The translations under genes and the position numbers were made by a program. The notes under the pieces were generated by a model. The model did no database searches. It was not told the DNA's origin and saw only the letters and a list, made by a program, of their open reading frames with translations. A stretch of DNA of 64,000 nucleotides, from positions 909,033 to 973,032 of the forward strand of contig WACJ01000132.1 in the NCBI GenBank assembly GCA_008973525.1. The letters run 5' to 3'. This DNA is from Stenopsyche tienmushanensis. Lineage: Eukaryota > Arthropoda > Insecta > Trichoptera > Stenopsychidae. This document shows positions 14,901 to 29,900 of the stretch, in pieces. Position 1 is the first letter of the stretch. The number at the start of each line of letters is the position of its first letter.

Positions 14901-17900
14901 TTCCGACATTGGCTATTAATCTATTGGCCAGCTACGAAAGTTGACAATGAATGAAATTAAATTCTGATAGAGTTCAGGCCGCACTAAGGGTGTGGGGGAT
15001 GAATTGAAGGGGCTAAACGAAGAACGAACGGAATTTGAATAATTTTTACTAACTACATTACTTAACGTGACACGTGATATATTGCCGTTGGAGGATAAAA
15101 ACGTATTCCGTAGCCAATTTCGTTTTCCAATTAAGGAAAGAATTAAATTACATACTATTCGACGAGTCGAAGAGTATAGCCAGATTGATGGTACCATTAG
15201 AGCTTTTAGCATTTTCCATGTATTGACATACATCCGAATGTTTTTCAATTGAACATGGAGTAATAAGTGTGAAATATGAGCAAAATATTGTTGTCTTGAA
15301 CAATTCTATGATCTAATTAAAATTAGTTGGAAAGAGCAATAAATTTGGATACAATTTAATTATAGACCTTATAACTTAAAAAAAAAATAACGGTTTTACT
15401 GATCATGGTTCTGAAACCGTGCTATAAACAACCCATAATCCAATGGGGGGTCCCCCGAATTTAATGGAGCTTTGGTTGCATCTCCACTATACACATCAGA
15501 AATATTTTTGTTTGCCCGCAGTTTTCTTATATTCTTCATGAATTTCATATAGTAAAAAATGGCATTAAAAAAAGCTTTCACCAGAGATATTTTGAGCACT
15601 TCTAAGGACTCACCAATATTCGCTGTCTAGACCAAAACTAAATAAAGTATAATGGAAGCATTCTTTGTGTAATGGAATATTTTTAAAGTAGGTGTTATTC
15701 ATCAGTTTAGAAGAAAATGTTTTCGTTAGTGCCAAAAAACATGCCAAAACTTTTGCATCGAACCGATGGATAAATTTAATATGTACGAATCCTTCAAATA
15801 AATTTTATTTAAATGAAAAAATATTATAAACGATAGATTTTTGGCTGATGATGATGATAATGTTTTTGCATTTTATATAGTTCATTTTACGTTAATCGTT
15901 CTTGACTATAGATACACAGTTAATGATATAATCTAAATCATTTTTGAATGTTAAATATTTTTGAAAATCCTATTCTATAATATATGGCTTTATATTGTAA
16001 TAAATTCATGGGAGCTCTTCTGATATGGTTTTAACCCTTTGGGATGTTCGTTATCTGTCTCGAGAGAAATTTCTTTAACATCCAGATACATGAAAGTCAG
16101 ACGTGAAATTGTAACACAAAAGTAGAATTCAAAGACTTAAATTTACGCAATTTCAGACATTTTTTTGTCGTCATAAACTAAGGAACTTCGTCGATTTTGA
16201 ATTAAATTTACCCTTCGCATTTAAGGATCTCATATACAAAGATACCCTGGAAGCTAAGACAGCGTCGATCCACCTTCTTCATAATCAAATCACAAACATC
16301 TGTGTACCCCCAAGTGGTTATTAGTATGCAAAGGGTTTTAAGACGGTTTGTGGTAAATGGACATATGGTGATTTGGCAGCTCAGCAGAAGATTGTATTAA
16401 AAAAATGACTCGGGAGAAGCAGTCTCCCGATTCACATTATGGAAAGTCTGGAAGAATTTAACTCGGAGGCTTATCAAAAATGAAGCGAATCATCCCGACT
16501 GAGGAGATACGGTTTCACTTGCGTGAAAATTATTATACTGATTTTTTTCTTACATTCTGAAATAATCCTTGTAAATATACTTCGCTTCCATTTATTATAA
16601 GACCTTTACGATCATTCTATATATTGTCACTTCAAACTCCTTTCGTTCATTAATGTGTATTGATTGATTTCGTATTTTGACCCCTGATCTTTTCCAGGTT
16701 CGACCATCGGGTTCTATGCAATCAGCTTAATTACTACGAGCACTTCAACGGTCTTTCCCACCGTTTATTTTATTGCATATTTATGGACTCTAAAAGTTCG
16801 ATTCTACTCCACATTTATAGCTGCAATGCCAATGATTTACTGCGAAGCATAAATATTTTTATGGCTTTGTCATAAAAAACTATTTTCACGTCGTTTTAAA
16901 AATAAGAGACGTAGAGCAATCAAAAATAGAGGCATGTTTTTTAAAAAATAATCTCTCTTCTTGGTCGTGCTTCAGGCAATATGCTGAACGTTCATATTTA
17001 AATGAAGATCATATTTAAGCCTACGTATTGTGTATGTAGGATTTATATACCATCAATATCTAAACATTAAAATAGTATATAAATAACGAAAGAAAGATGA
17101 ATTCAGCTGAAATATTTTACATGGTATGTCGCAATTTTCCATTTGCATGGATATTTAACTCTACAAAGTATATTCCAAAACATGCTGAGACTCGAACTTC
17201 TTTGTTTTATAAATACATTGTGTATCATCTTCAACCCAGAGTTGGTCAACATATAAAACAGTTGTAGTTTTATTACAAGAAAATCATTTTATCATTAAGA
17301 TTTTTTAGAAATAATTTTTAGTATGTGATTACTGGATGAATACTTTGATGTGATTCGTAATTATATTACGGAGGAATACAAAAATTCTTAACCCTGTATC
17401 TATTATATTTCATATCGATATTCCCATTATTAGAGTCGAGGTGTAGTAAATACATCACCGGTAAAAATTTCAATCCCGACCATTTTGGGACTACGTTTAC
17501 TAATCTCGGAATTCATGAGCACCTAAAATTGTCCAGGATTGGATTCCCTAATCAGGACTGTCGCAACGCGTTTGAATCTTGTATATAAATGAATAAAGAC
17601 TGTCGATAGCACATAATATTCGGTCATTTTTTCGAGTAAACTTAAACAATATACTTGAAATCGATTCATTATATCATTCAAACATCTTTATTAGTTGATA
17701 AATTTGGGTTAACAATCTATACAATCGTACAATGTACACAAGATACTCTCTCCATCTTTGTCTCCCATTCATAATATCCGACCTGCAAGATACTCTCTCC
17801 GTCTCTGTCTGTCTTTGAACTCAACGTGTAAAAATATGCTCTTTATGAGTCACTGGAATTCGGACACAACATTATGTCTTACCTCTTTGAGGGGTTAATT

Positions 17901-20900
17901 TAATATATCTAAGTCAGTGGATGATTTTTATAGAAAAACCTCAATCATATCTTTTAATATAAGTATCCAGAGCTTCATTTTTTTATAATTGCTTCGATTT
18001 GATAAAATACATTAAATAATTAATTTGAAAATCCCAGCAGTCTAAAATATCGTTTGCCCGGAGCGTCAATAAATCGAATGTCGGCATTGATTCTTGACAT
18101 ATAACACCTAATCCTGCAAAAGATTTAATGATATTATTCGACAACGTGTGATAAATTTTAGAATGCTTTTAACCAAGAACAGAGGAACATAAATTTTGGC
18201 TGCCATTGGTCTCTTGTCCGCCAAAGCTGCATATGATTCACAATGGTTTTATTTGATCCAAAAAAATCCAAGAATCTCAAATTATTTATTAAAATAATTT
18301 TTAATACTACATTTTGACTGGATGATTAATTTCTATTGAGAATCAAAAAGTAATGAATTTTCACTCTCTCATTCACTTTTACCTAACTAAAATCCAATTT
18401 CATATCATAATCTTGTTGAAGCATTATTTTTGCTATTGACTTAAATTGTTTTTTTTTTAAATACATTACTGTGTTAAAAGTGTTAATTACCCCATACACA
18501 GAGAAAGCCTTTCTTCATTGGTGATGATGGCTTAGGGATAAAAACAGATCTTGACTTCATCTCCTTTATTTAACTTAAATATACGATAAAAAAGCTTCTG
18601 AACTGGTAAACATAAATAATCAAACTTAATTAACAATTTCGATATTGTTTGACGAGGATTTGTTTCCACTTAGGACATCATTATGTAATTTATAAGACAT
18701 TCCTGTTCTTCTTGGTGTTCTTATCCCCATTTATTTTTTTTATTAGTACATGAATTTATTCCCTGATTGAATGAAAACAGCATTAAATGACTCAAATAGT
18801 CTACATCGATTATTTTGTTTGGTGTTGTTTATAAATAGGGGTAAAAATAATGAATAAATAAGTTCACAACCCTCACTTTCTAATAAGACCAAAACAAATG
18901 TGTTTTTTGAAATGCATGTCGATGTAAAATGATATAAAAAAATAATGTTCAAAATTTTGATTAATTTTCGGTCCTGCTAATATTTTAAGTCTCAACACTA
19001 TTTTGTTTTAATGATATGACTACCCTGCAAATGATTAAAGTATACATGCTGAAATATCGCCTTTTTATTTAGTATTGTCATTGTTTGATACAAATTATAT
19101 TGTTAATTCTTATATTCATTAGGGCTTTGAACCGTTATCTTTGTCATTTCGACTTTCATTCCGGTTCAGTTCAGAACATTTATATCGGTTTTCGATCCGG
19201 GAAAAATAACAGTTTTATCAGTCGATAATTATATAACACTATTTTTTAATCCCGAAGAATATTAACTTGATTGGAATACGTAATAACTAGGAAACAAATT
19301 AAAGCTGGGAGTCCTTTTCTGGATACATAGCAAATGTATAAGAAGAGCTGCTGGAACTAGCTGGAATTTGGGTTGATAACAATATTACCTAAAGTATTGA
19401 TGTTATCGTTATGTTCAGGTATGGTGTCCGATCGCGAGGCGCTCATTCGTCCAAAAAGCGCAAATCAGCGGTCCAAAAAGCGGACCGATTAAGCATACAA
19501 ACATTGTGGCCACTCTGTCCTTTTTTAGGGCCTTTTGCGGCATTTTCTATGATATCTTAGTATTATAACAGTAACCACCATCTATACTCGTCTAAGTCGG
19601 GTACTTTTGGGACTATCTTTTTATATTATTTTAAAACATACATTATTTTAGTATTTAATATATTGAATTTATAATGGTATTAGTTAATTTTAAAAAATAA
19701 TTGGATATCCGGGGGGGGGGGGCGTTAAGTTAGATACTTGCCACGGGCGCTTCATGCCCCATTTACAGCTCTGAACAGGACCATTAATAGGATGAGCAAA
19801 TAGTCAAGATTACAGTATTATCAAATGAGTTTTATCAACTAAATTCTGCATAAGAATGGTGAAAGTCACACACAGTCAACTCTCGTATAACGATCACTTC
19901 ATTTGCAGCGTCTTTATATATATAATATTGTATGGGTGCTTAACTTTCTATAGCGTTTTGCTTCTATAGCGTGGTTTCTATATCGATGCTATAGAAGGGT
20001 TGACTATATTATATCAACACAAAAGTCAACGAGACGCTCTTTCGCGTAAAACATGTACCGAACCGAAAAATTGATATTTTCGAGTCGTTTCAGTTTCGGT
20101 TTTCATTTTGTCAAAAATAACGGTTTTACCGGTTATGGCTTTTCGCTTCAGTTCCGGTTCGATGCCCTGATATTAATAGAATGTACGTAGGAAATGCTCA
20201 TTGAGCCTTATTGTTATACAACACAATGTATCTTGAATTTATGTGACCATGTGAGGAAAATAAGGCTTGTATTGTTGATGTATAACTTTTCTTCGATTTG
20301 TTTGTGGTTTATTATCCGAAATAAATTAATTCCAGACGCACAGTTTAAGAGCTTTTGTTACAATCCAATTTGTGGGCGCAGAGTAGATATTTCCTCATTC
20401 AAAGACAGGATTTGAGTTTGTGCTTCGCCGAGTACAATCGAACGTCTTTATCTAAATCAATGTAGTCACTGATTAAAAAAAAGGTTCTTGGGAGGTTTTA
20501 GAAGCCATTGATATTCATTTCTCTAATGAATTCTGGTGTCTGAGGCTTTGTGCTGGAAGTAAGTATGCCCGGAGCTCGGGGCCGCGAGCTCTGGACCCCA
20601 TTATGGGGGAATTTTTTCAGGCTCTCTCCAATTCAGCGGGCAAAAATTCTGAAAATAAATTCTATAAATTTAGACCGGCGACGTTTATAATTCGATTCTA
20701 AATTTAAGCTTTCCGATTCGATGGAGCTAAAAAAAATGTCGAGCAAAAGATATGCGGCGCTGGACGTACAGATCTTTTGGATCAATGGACCGTTTCCGGG
20801 TTCAACTCTCCGTAAAAATTCGCCTGGAAAAAAATATACATAAATGTATTCAGGATCGGTTTCGTAGTTCAGATTCGAATGATTTGTGGAAAATTTTGAT

Positions 20901-23900
20901 CTGAGGTTTTTTGTGTGTTTTCAGGGAGCCGGTTGTACAGCACTCCTCGTCGCGGTCGTCTCTAGGAAGTTAGAACTGACTAGAGCTGAAAAACATGTAC
21001 ATAATTTCATGATGGATACACAGTTAACCAAACGAGTAAGTATTTATCTTATTTGTCTGATTCTATTTCAGATTGTGCGCTGATAAATTATTTCGACGCG
21101 AGCGAACGCCCGAAGAAAGTTTTCTCATAAAAGATCCTTTCTGATGTAACGGTCCATCCCTGAACTCGAAATGGACAACAAAATAACGCAAATTAAACGA
21201 AACGACGTTGTTCTGGCTGCGAATCTAGGCCAACAGAGACTACCTGATGTTTTCTAATCTTGAATGCTTACATCCAGAGCATTTTAGTACGATACTGAGA
21301 ACCATTGATGGATCATAAAGCATTACAGCTGGATATCTGTACTACGTTTGATAGCACTTTATCTCAATGCATACCTTCTTTGAGCATTGCTTATTCGCTT
21401 ACTGTTCAAGATTAAATATTTAGCTGTTTAGCTCGTAAATTATAGGTATGAATACCGGCATTATTATGAGATAAAATTAGCCAAGAGCAAATTGGATACT
21501 GTAAATCTGCAGTCGCTGCGACTACCCCCTTGTGAGTTTAATTTATCAAAAGTGACAAATGACGCTCAGTGGAAATTGCAATCACTGCAATATTAATTAA
21601 ATTTATTCCCTATACCATTATTTAGTATTTGCTTAGAAAAATACTTATTTTAAACCAAACTCACCGAAACAAGACCAATTATGATCCTAAGCTTTCCGAA
21701 AAAGTAAGCAAATCAACCTGACAAATAAATCTGACATTTACAGAAATTAAGCTTATTGAAATGGTTACTTTTAGAGTGCTAATTGTTGCTAAAATTGTAA
21801 AAATATGTAAAAATTAATAATCAGGAACGAGTTGAGATCGAACAGACAACGACTCAGTGTTATATCGGACTCTTGAAGACAGAGTCCATGCGGTCTGCTC
21901 CAAGTGCCCTCGGACTTTTTTCCTATGGGAGGGGAATCTTGCATAACGCCCTAGGTTTGATCTCAGGATAGTGTCAGATTCTTACTGACTAAACCCCTCC
22001 CTTGTCCTTCTCTGTCCCCCTGGTATTGTTTTCCACATTACCTCAGAAGGCCAGGTAGTCTAGCCTTGGGTAATTGGCCCTAGTGTTGGAGAGCCGCTCT
22101 GCGCCTTTCTTTCTCACTGTCCTCTTTGGCGCTCAGAATTTCTTCAACGTAATCGCGCCAGAGGTCCCAGTTCTTCTTGCTTGCCATCATGCTGTGGATC
22201 ATACGAGTGCTTGTTTTAGCGTGTTTCTCCGGGGTGTCCAAGCCTCACAGTCAGTGATGGTGTGTTCGGCATCGTTGACCTCCGCTTGGCAGTGTTGGTA
22301 CGCTTCAGGTACTTCAGTTTAGCCACACAGAAATGTCTTATACCACTCTTTGACCCTCCGAGAAACACTACGACCAAAGCTTCCAGGTGCCCACCCTTTT
22401 CACACTCTCTAAAAGGAGAGAAGGTTCCCACAGGAAGACCAGTATCACACAACATTCACCCTAAGGTGCGTTAAAGAAGGAAGGAAGAGGATACGCTAAA
22501 ACGCAAAGGAACTAGTACGCGAGATCACTTCCACCACGAGTCTGACCTCAATTTGAAGGGGGCTACAGCAAATGACGGACTGGAGAAGTTCCTTCTTCCC
22601 CATAAAACTCATATTGGTTTGGTCATTTGTAGTACTTGGTCACGGAGACGAGTTGCTGTTCGAGCAGCCGAAAGCCGTTCTCTCCTGTATCCACCACGGT
22701 GTTGAAGATAGTAGTGTCACCTTTTGCAAAGAGTCCTTCTACTCCTTCTTTAATTAGTAATTCCACTTTTACGGGTACGCAGCATAGAGAAAGCTGCGCA
22801 CCCAACTCATGTTAGCTAGACTACTCCAGCAGCGTTTAATGAGCAAACTGACGAAGCTGATTTTGCGTTTGACGTAGAATTTTATGGTAGGGCACTGTAG
22901 AGTGAAACACCTAACCGGATCCTCGGGTACAAAAAAAAGTGCAGGATTGCTGTGGTAGCATTGCCACGTTGTGTTTCCCCAGGAACTCACGATCGCGTAA
23001 AGATATATGGCTGGGTGTATTGTCATGATGCAATATCCAGGTAGTCCCTTTTCCTTCATCTTTCCAGAACATCCACGTAATAGGCAGCGTTGACGATCTG
23101 TCCTTGAGAACTTTTTGTGGACTACACCCTTAGTGTCGAAAAAGACAATCAACATTGTTTTCACTTTGGATTTGCTCATCAGGAACACCGAGGTACCATT
23201 TAGTACTCTTGACGCTTCGTAGGCTTACTTGAGCCATTCGTGGGTTTCGACAGATTTTTTGTCGAGTTTTATGCAAAATTTGATCACTCAGCAACTAGTA
23301 GGAGTGAGACAAAAAAAATGTTTCATGACTTTTGGGATGCATTCTGTATGATACAAAAAAATAATGCTGATAAATCGTGTAACAAGAAAACAATATAAAA
23401 TATTTCTGGACAGAAAGTGAGTTCAAACGAGAACGTGCTAAAATAATTAATTTCTTTCGGGAGGACCTAATAATTTTGAAAATAATTAAATTCGTATTTT
23501 TATCAAGCAGGGCTGTGCTCCCACCCATTTTAAGTCAATATATAAAAAGTCACCCAAGCATATATTATTCGAAAACATTTAGGCTTTTTGTTTATGGGCT
23601 TTAACGGACCAGCAAGGGTCTTTCAAGCCTTTATCAGGAATGTAATCCTAAAACAATAGTTGTAGGACGTTAGCGCAAAACATCTAAAAGCGATTTATTA
23701 CGGTGGTATTTTGTTGCTTATACGACGTTAATATGAGACATAAAGTTGCGACATTATGCGCATATTAAATCTCCAAATGTGAAAGTAAATTTAATTTTTG
23801 GTACGCCATTTATGCGCGGCGGTGATCTTTCGAAGCTCCAGATTGCACTCGGGCGTCAATATTGAAGCTTTCGTATGAATCTTTCGCATCGTCGATCAAA

Positions 23901-26900
23901 TAAAATGTACAATTCGACAACGGGCCGCATTAAAGTCGGAAAATCTTGGCACGATATCAAACTATCCCATTTGAAGATGCTTACTCACAGATGTTGGCTT
24001 TGCTCAAATGCTTCCAACAATTCGACATACAATTTAATTAGAGCTTTCGAGCTCATTGGACTAGAAAATGGCGGCAACATTTCTGATTAAAAACGCATAT
24101 TGCATGCTCTGGAATTTCAAGGATTGAGATTATTTCCAGGACGATAAATATTATGCATTTGCAGGCGTTAGCATCTTGGAATTTATATTATTGCATCGCT
24201 GTGATGCAGCAGCGGGAAGACTGTTATATTGCTTCTTCAATTCCGGAGAAGTTCTGCTGACAGGCAAATTCATTCTGTACAATATAAATCCCGATAATAA
24301 AGTGGTACATCTGCAGCTTTTGTGTTTGATAATAGGAATTATGCCTGAATTAATTTTTAAATGGATTTAAGTGAACCGGCACGGAGAGCCGGTTCGTGAA
24401 ATCATCGATCATTCCATCAAAAAATCATTTATAATAAATAACTTCATTTTGAATCCCTCAGATTTTTTTCAAAATTCCGGATATGAATGATGTAGCTATC
24501 AAACTCTATTTATCACATTTTAAAAAATATGAACACCATGAGCCCCACATAAAAATGATAAATGATAATCTTATCATCAATCAATATTTTTATGTTTTCC
24601 ATTATTAGCACACGTCCTCCACAAATAAAAAAGGTATTTTTAAATTATGATTTCTTCCCGTACATTCGCTCGAGAATCTCGAAACGTATTTACGTACACG
24701 TGAGCATAATTGAAAAGTATATTTCACGTGTTTTTGACGTTCATTCATACGTCTTCACTGTCATAAGGCGACAATCCCATGAATATTCACCAGGACAGAT
24801 CAGTTATTCACAACCTATTGCACAAAAGGTACGGTCGGTTGTATCGGACTATTGTTTATGGGTGGTAAGCAGTTTTGTGTGTGAGTCGAAAGCATTTAAT
24901 GTTAGAGTGTTTTGTTACGCATTTGATGGAGCACTTAGATTATCTATCTTGGTCGCCGGCATTGCAAGAGGACGCGTCGGGAACCATGGTCAAGGATCCT
25001 TGAAATTAGGATCATTCCTCTTTGTGCAAAAGAAGGATTGTAACATTAGCTGAGTTATGAGGTGGAAACGTGGAGATATGCTTTGTAAGTCACGGCTTTG
25101 GTTTTTGTCTTGTTTTCAAATAATCCCGTGTTATTTGTGTTTTTGTATTCCCTTATGAAGGGCAGAACTCTTCATTTTTCTTCAGTAAAGGTGAACGTGA
25201 CCATATGGTAACGTAGCTTCATTAAAAACAACAGTTAATGATACATTCTTGAATCAAATTCAGCAACATTTTTGATTTGAATATGCATCATATGTCTAAT
25301 ATAATACATAAAGAGAGACACTGAAAAAAATATTAAATAAAGAATAGGATCTGCTATTTTTTCGTCATCGGTTCTCTATGGAATATATTAATTAGTAATT
25401 ACGAAGGGATAAAAATGAATAAAATTTAATAACATCCCACTTCTGACACCATTGCAACGTAACGTAATATGAAGCACTTCCACGTGTTCACCAAGACGGC
25501 CGCGCTTGCAAATCGGGTCGTTATGTAACCGGGCGGTGGGATGAAGGTGGACAGGCGTTGAATAAAAAGATTCTCTTCTTGGATGACTTCTTTATTAATC
25601 ACGACAGAGAGAGAGATTTGAGCGCGGGGAGCATGTCTTCCCGCAATCAAAGCTATCCGACAACTCCTCACGATTCCCACCTCCTGTGGTGTTGTTATTC
25701 AAAGATATGTTGGTATAATGATATTTCACCCAAATGTTAAAATTGAAATATTACAATTTTTGTGTTTGCTTTGTTAGGTCGGGTACTTTTGGGACTAAGT
25801 TCGTATTTTACAACATATCCACATTAAGCTCAATTCATTTATGAAAAAACTAAACAACTAAACTAAAATGTCCTATCACAACTTCAGGTGGGTGTTTGAT
25901 TCCACAATACCCACTCATAAAATCTCAAGGGAGGGGAGCCAACTCTACTCTCGTGGGCAACGGTCGTATCTATGGTGTGGAGTTGAGATGCACGAAAGCA
26001 GCTCCGTCGGTTTGTTCATCAAACGCTACTTGGGTAACCCTGTTAACACGAGTTAGGTACGCAGCTTTTCCTGTGCTGCGTACCCACAAAATAGAACTGC
26101 CGATTACAGAATGAGCAGGACTCTTTGCAAAAGGCAACACTACTATCTTCAACAGCCTAGTGCCTATAGATATTCTGGAAAGATTGAGAAAAAAGGACTA
26201 CCTAGGCGCTGCATCATGGCAAATCACCTAACACAACGTGGCAAAGCTACGGCAGCCATCCTGCAATCCCGACCTGACTCCAGCGGACCCGGTAGGGTGT
26301 TTCACTCTATAGTGCCTACCCATAAAACCCCCGGATGGGGGGGGAGCAACTCTACGCCGTACGCGAAAGCAACCTCTTCGATTTGCTTATAAAATGCTGC
26401 TGGGGTAGTCCAGCTAACATACCAATTACAGATTACAGAAGAAGCTGGAGGATTCTTTGCAAAAGGTGACACTACTATCTTCAACAGCGTAGTGCATATA
26501 GGGGAGAACGTCTTTCTGCTTCTCGAAAGGCAAGTCGTCTCCGTGGCTAGGTAATACAAATGGCCAAACCTATATGAGTTCCATGGTGAAGAAGGAACCC
26601 CTGCAGTCTATCATCTGCTGCAGCCCCTTTCAAATTGAGATTGGAATCGTGGTGGCAGTAACCTAGCGTAGTAGTTCCTTTGCGTTTTAGCGTAATCTCT
26701 TCCTTCCTCCTCCAACGCACCTCCAGGTGCACGTAGTCTGAAATCGGTCTTTCTATGGGAATCTCGCCTCCTTTTAAAGGCCGTGGAGTGATAGTGTGGG
26801 CAACTGGAAGCTCTACGCGTAGCGTTTCTCGTGGGGCTAAAAAAGCGATGGAAGACATTCTCTGTGTGGGTAATCCAGAAAAAATCGGAACAAATCACAC

Positions 26901-29900
26901 AGCAACGCCGGTAATAACGTCTCTTTGAAAATACTCTGTACACCCGTAAGACATTGACTGTCGATCTGAAATGTTCTATAACAACGTTCATATTCGCCAG
27001 ATTTAGTACTTTCTGGTTATTACTTATTTCGATCTTTATAACATTCATATTTTCAGTCGAAACTATCTAGTTTCGATAAAAACAAAATAGAAAAATTTCA
27101 AGAGAGTTAGTTGTTAATAATGACTACGATTATATTTTATATTGAACTATGTTAAAAAAGTTGAATAAATTAAGTTTTAAGTAGAACCAACAATAATAAT
27201 GGATTTCTTTCGGGATGACCTAATATTTGACGCGCCCTTCTTCATTAGTAGCGCCGAGACGAATATATTTAATGTCACGCTTTAAAGTAAAATACTGCTT
27301 TTTCAGCTGAAGAACGCTGCGGCCAACGTACTGAGGGAGACTTGGCTCATCTACAAGCACACGCGCCTGGTGAAGAGGGTGAACCCCGGCAGAGTGCGAA
27401 CTCATCAACGAAAGTTCCTCCTCGCCATATACGCGTGAGTACCATATTTCAGATTCCAGGGGGATGAAATCCCTCCCCTCCCGAACACAAAAGATTTTTA
27501 TTTATTAAGAAGTACAGCGCCATGGCCATTAAAAAGATATGTTGGCTCTGGAGACAGTTCAGCGCCTTGGCAAGATGCCATCGAGCAGCAGCATAAAAAT
27601 CAAGGATTTTCCTGGGTCGATCCTTGACGAATGCGCATCGAATTTTATCTGGTTATTTTTAATGCTGTTACGACCAAACTCATAATTTGACATTTTATAA
27701 ACGTCAAATACCGCCCAAATAGATAACATTCCGACCATGCTCAAAAATCATTATAAACAAAAGGGGATACATTGCTCATTGCGCCATGAACAGCTTTCAG
27801 CTTGATAATACCGTTTTATATCATACAAATTATTATTTCTTATAGAATTAGCAAAGTATCCCATAAATCAGATACGAAGCAATTCGAATCGTAAACATAG
27901 TCGTACATTCTGCCAAAGCGGCCTGTTTTTCTAAGCCTGCAGAAAAATAAAAGGACAAGCATGTGATACAATTATCCTTGAGAGGACGGAAGAGTCCTTG
28001 GAGCGGCTGTATAAATCTTTGCACTCGAGATAAATTTCCCTCTATTAAGTATATCTTGTTTTACGACATCCTATACCTCCGGTTGATATACGATGACAAT
28101 TATTAAGCATGGCAACATTTTAACGACCCGATGCATTTGAATGAAAATTATTATATACGCGGGCGCAGAAAATACACACGACGCTTGGGTATTTTTTTAA
28201 AAATAGCCTTAATTCTTTTTAAGGGCTTCAAAATGTAGGAAACGGCGATGAAAAATACCCGTTTCTTGGAATAATGTTTATTTGGGTCGCATTTTTTATC
28301 GAAACTTACACACAACGAGGCGTACATTTCTGTGGCCTCAAAACAGGAAAATATCCGTATGAATCCACGTTTTCTGAAGAAAAAAAAGAAAATATTCAAG
28401 CATAAAAGTCGCCTCCCCTTTCAGTAAATTTTCATTTTGGGCTGCTTTTCGATATCTCCTCGCATTTTTCTTACTTACATGTACAGTATGTAAATAAATA
28501 GACTGCTGCCGCAGTTTATTTACTGATCTGTCACTATTTAAACATTTTCTTTTAATATATTTCCATTCCTGAAAACTGTATTTTTTAATAATATAAATTG
28601 TGTGAGTACTCTAGCGCGGTAGAAGTGAAATTTCTTAGTTCCTAGAAATAGTTGATTTTATGTATTGTTTTTTTTCCCATTTGGTTTGTGTAATATATTA
28701 AAAGTGCTACTAGTTATTTTAATCTAAATACACAGTACAGACAACATGGCGCATGCGCGTAGCCTCTTTATGCTCGTGTGTATGCAACAGAGACGGCCAC
28801 ACTTCAAGCAATTCTCCCTCCCTTTCCCCAGACGGGCGGCTCCCTGCCCGTAAATAATAAACGAAATAATCCTGAATAAACGGGCGTCGAATAGAAATAC
28901 TCTTCTCTAAATAAATATTTATTCCAAACGAGAGAGAGAGACAGAGATCTGGCTGCAGGAGGGACGACCTCCCGCAGCCAAGGCTAACCGATGACTCCCC
29001 CTCCTGCGTATCACTACTCAACCGGGAACAGTGCACGCGCAAGAAGCGATCCGTCGATATGCATGTGCAATGTCTCCGTAGGGCCACAAGAGATGGCGCC
29101 GTTAAAATAACACACTGCACCTGAATAGAGACGGAAGATGTCGCTGTTAATCTGGTGAACTAAATCTGCTCAAATCAATAGCGCTACTACGTGGGGATGG
29201 TAAATCGCCCACGCTATGGACTAATTTTGTTCATTACATTCTAAAAAAAATGTATCGCCTGAAGCTTTACTATCTCCATTATGTATCAGATTAAACATCA
29301 GTGGACAAAAAAGTATGGCTCGAAAAAACAATGATATTACACTTACATGCGAACTGGACAGTGAGCGACCTTAAAAATGTAAGCTCTTCTTCGGGTCATG
29401 ATTTTAAGAACGTATACCGTTGAAGGATTTCTCTCTAATAAGATACGCTAAATACTGGCTAAAAATTTAAATCAAAATATTAAAAATCAGGGCATTAAAT
29501 CAAAACTGAAACTAAACTGGTAGCCGGTAAAACCGTTATTTTGGTCGAAAAGAAAATAGGAACTGAACCAATTCAAAAATCAGTTCAGTTATATTTTTTC
29601 GATTCAGTATACATCTTGCGCAAAAAATAGTTCGGTTAATTCTTGCGTTGACATTAGGGCTTCGAATCATTATTATTTTCATTTCGGTTTTGATGTCAGT
29701 TACGTTCCTGACAAATATATCGGTTCGGTTACGGTTTTCGTTCTGGCAAAATAGCGGTTTTACCGGTTATCAGCTTTAGGCTACATTCCGGTTCGAAGCC
29801 CTCTGATACAATATGATATTCGCCACCGTTCTCATACAAAATTTGTTTCATTGTGTTCTTCTGATAATATATTTTTTACTATTAGTTTATCCTTTTAATT

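Larger units (their letters stand above)
10346..19110. other. intronic stretch, mostly featureless
   Basis: Apart from repeat copy 2 (12120-12325), the GC-rich patch at 14200-14420, a 35-bp scrap of the CGGTTTTACC repeat near 15385-15420, the repeat at 17345-17465 and a short imperfect duplication of a CAAGATACTCTCTCC motif near 17735-17800, I see nothing I can support. Short open frames here lack recognisable domains or splice context. Confidence 0.5.
2999..20924 (+). other. SK: SK intron 1 (17.9 kb), transposon-rich
   Basis: Separates pore and S6 exons. Recognised inside: a repeat pair (5190-5390 and 12120-12325), two tandem units of a dispersed repeat (7012-7195), a foldback MITE (7516-7728), a possible Harbinger trace (about 8265-8420), a mariner remnant (9720-10345), a GC-rich patch (14200-14420), a repeat shared with 55.6 kb (17345-17465), and hAT-like, SINE-like and pogo-like repeats (19120-20175). 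The rest is AT-rich with no recognised content. No alternative SK first exon was identified. Confidence 0.85.
21036..27306 (+). other. SK: SK intron 2 (6.3 kb), with inverted composite repeats
   Basis: Contains an R1-type 3' end (21880-22345, minus), a composite repeat with a mariner piece (22346-23475, minus), a small perfect hairpin (24373-24395), an LTR/primer-binding-site remnant (25425-25740, minus) and a second set of composite repeats with mariner-like termini (25776-27226, plus). Between 23476 and 25425, only the hairpin and unrecognised open frames were seen. Confidence 0.8.

Noticed and set aside
24562..25053. 163-codon plus-strand open frame in SK intron 2
   Set aside because: No recognisable domain, low-complexity beginning, no splice or promoter support. 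Not called, although its length is notable for AT-rich DNA.
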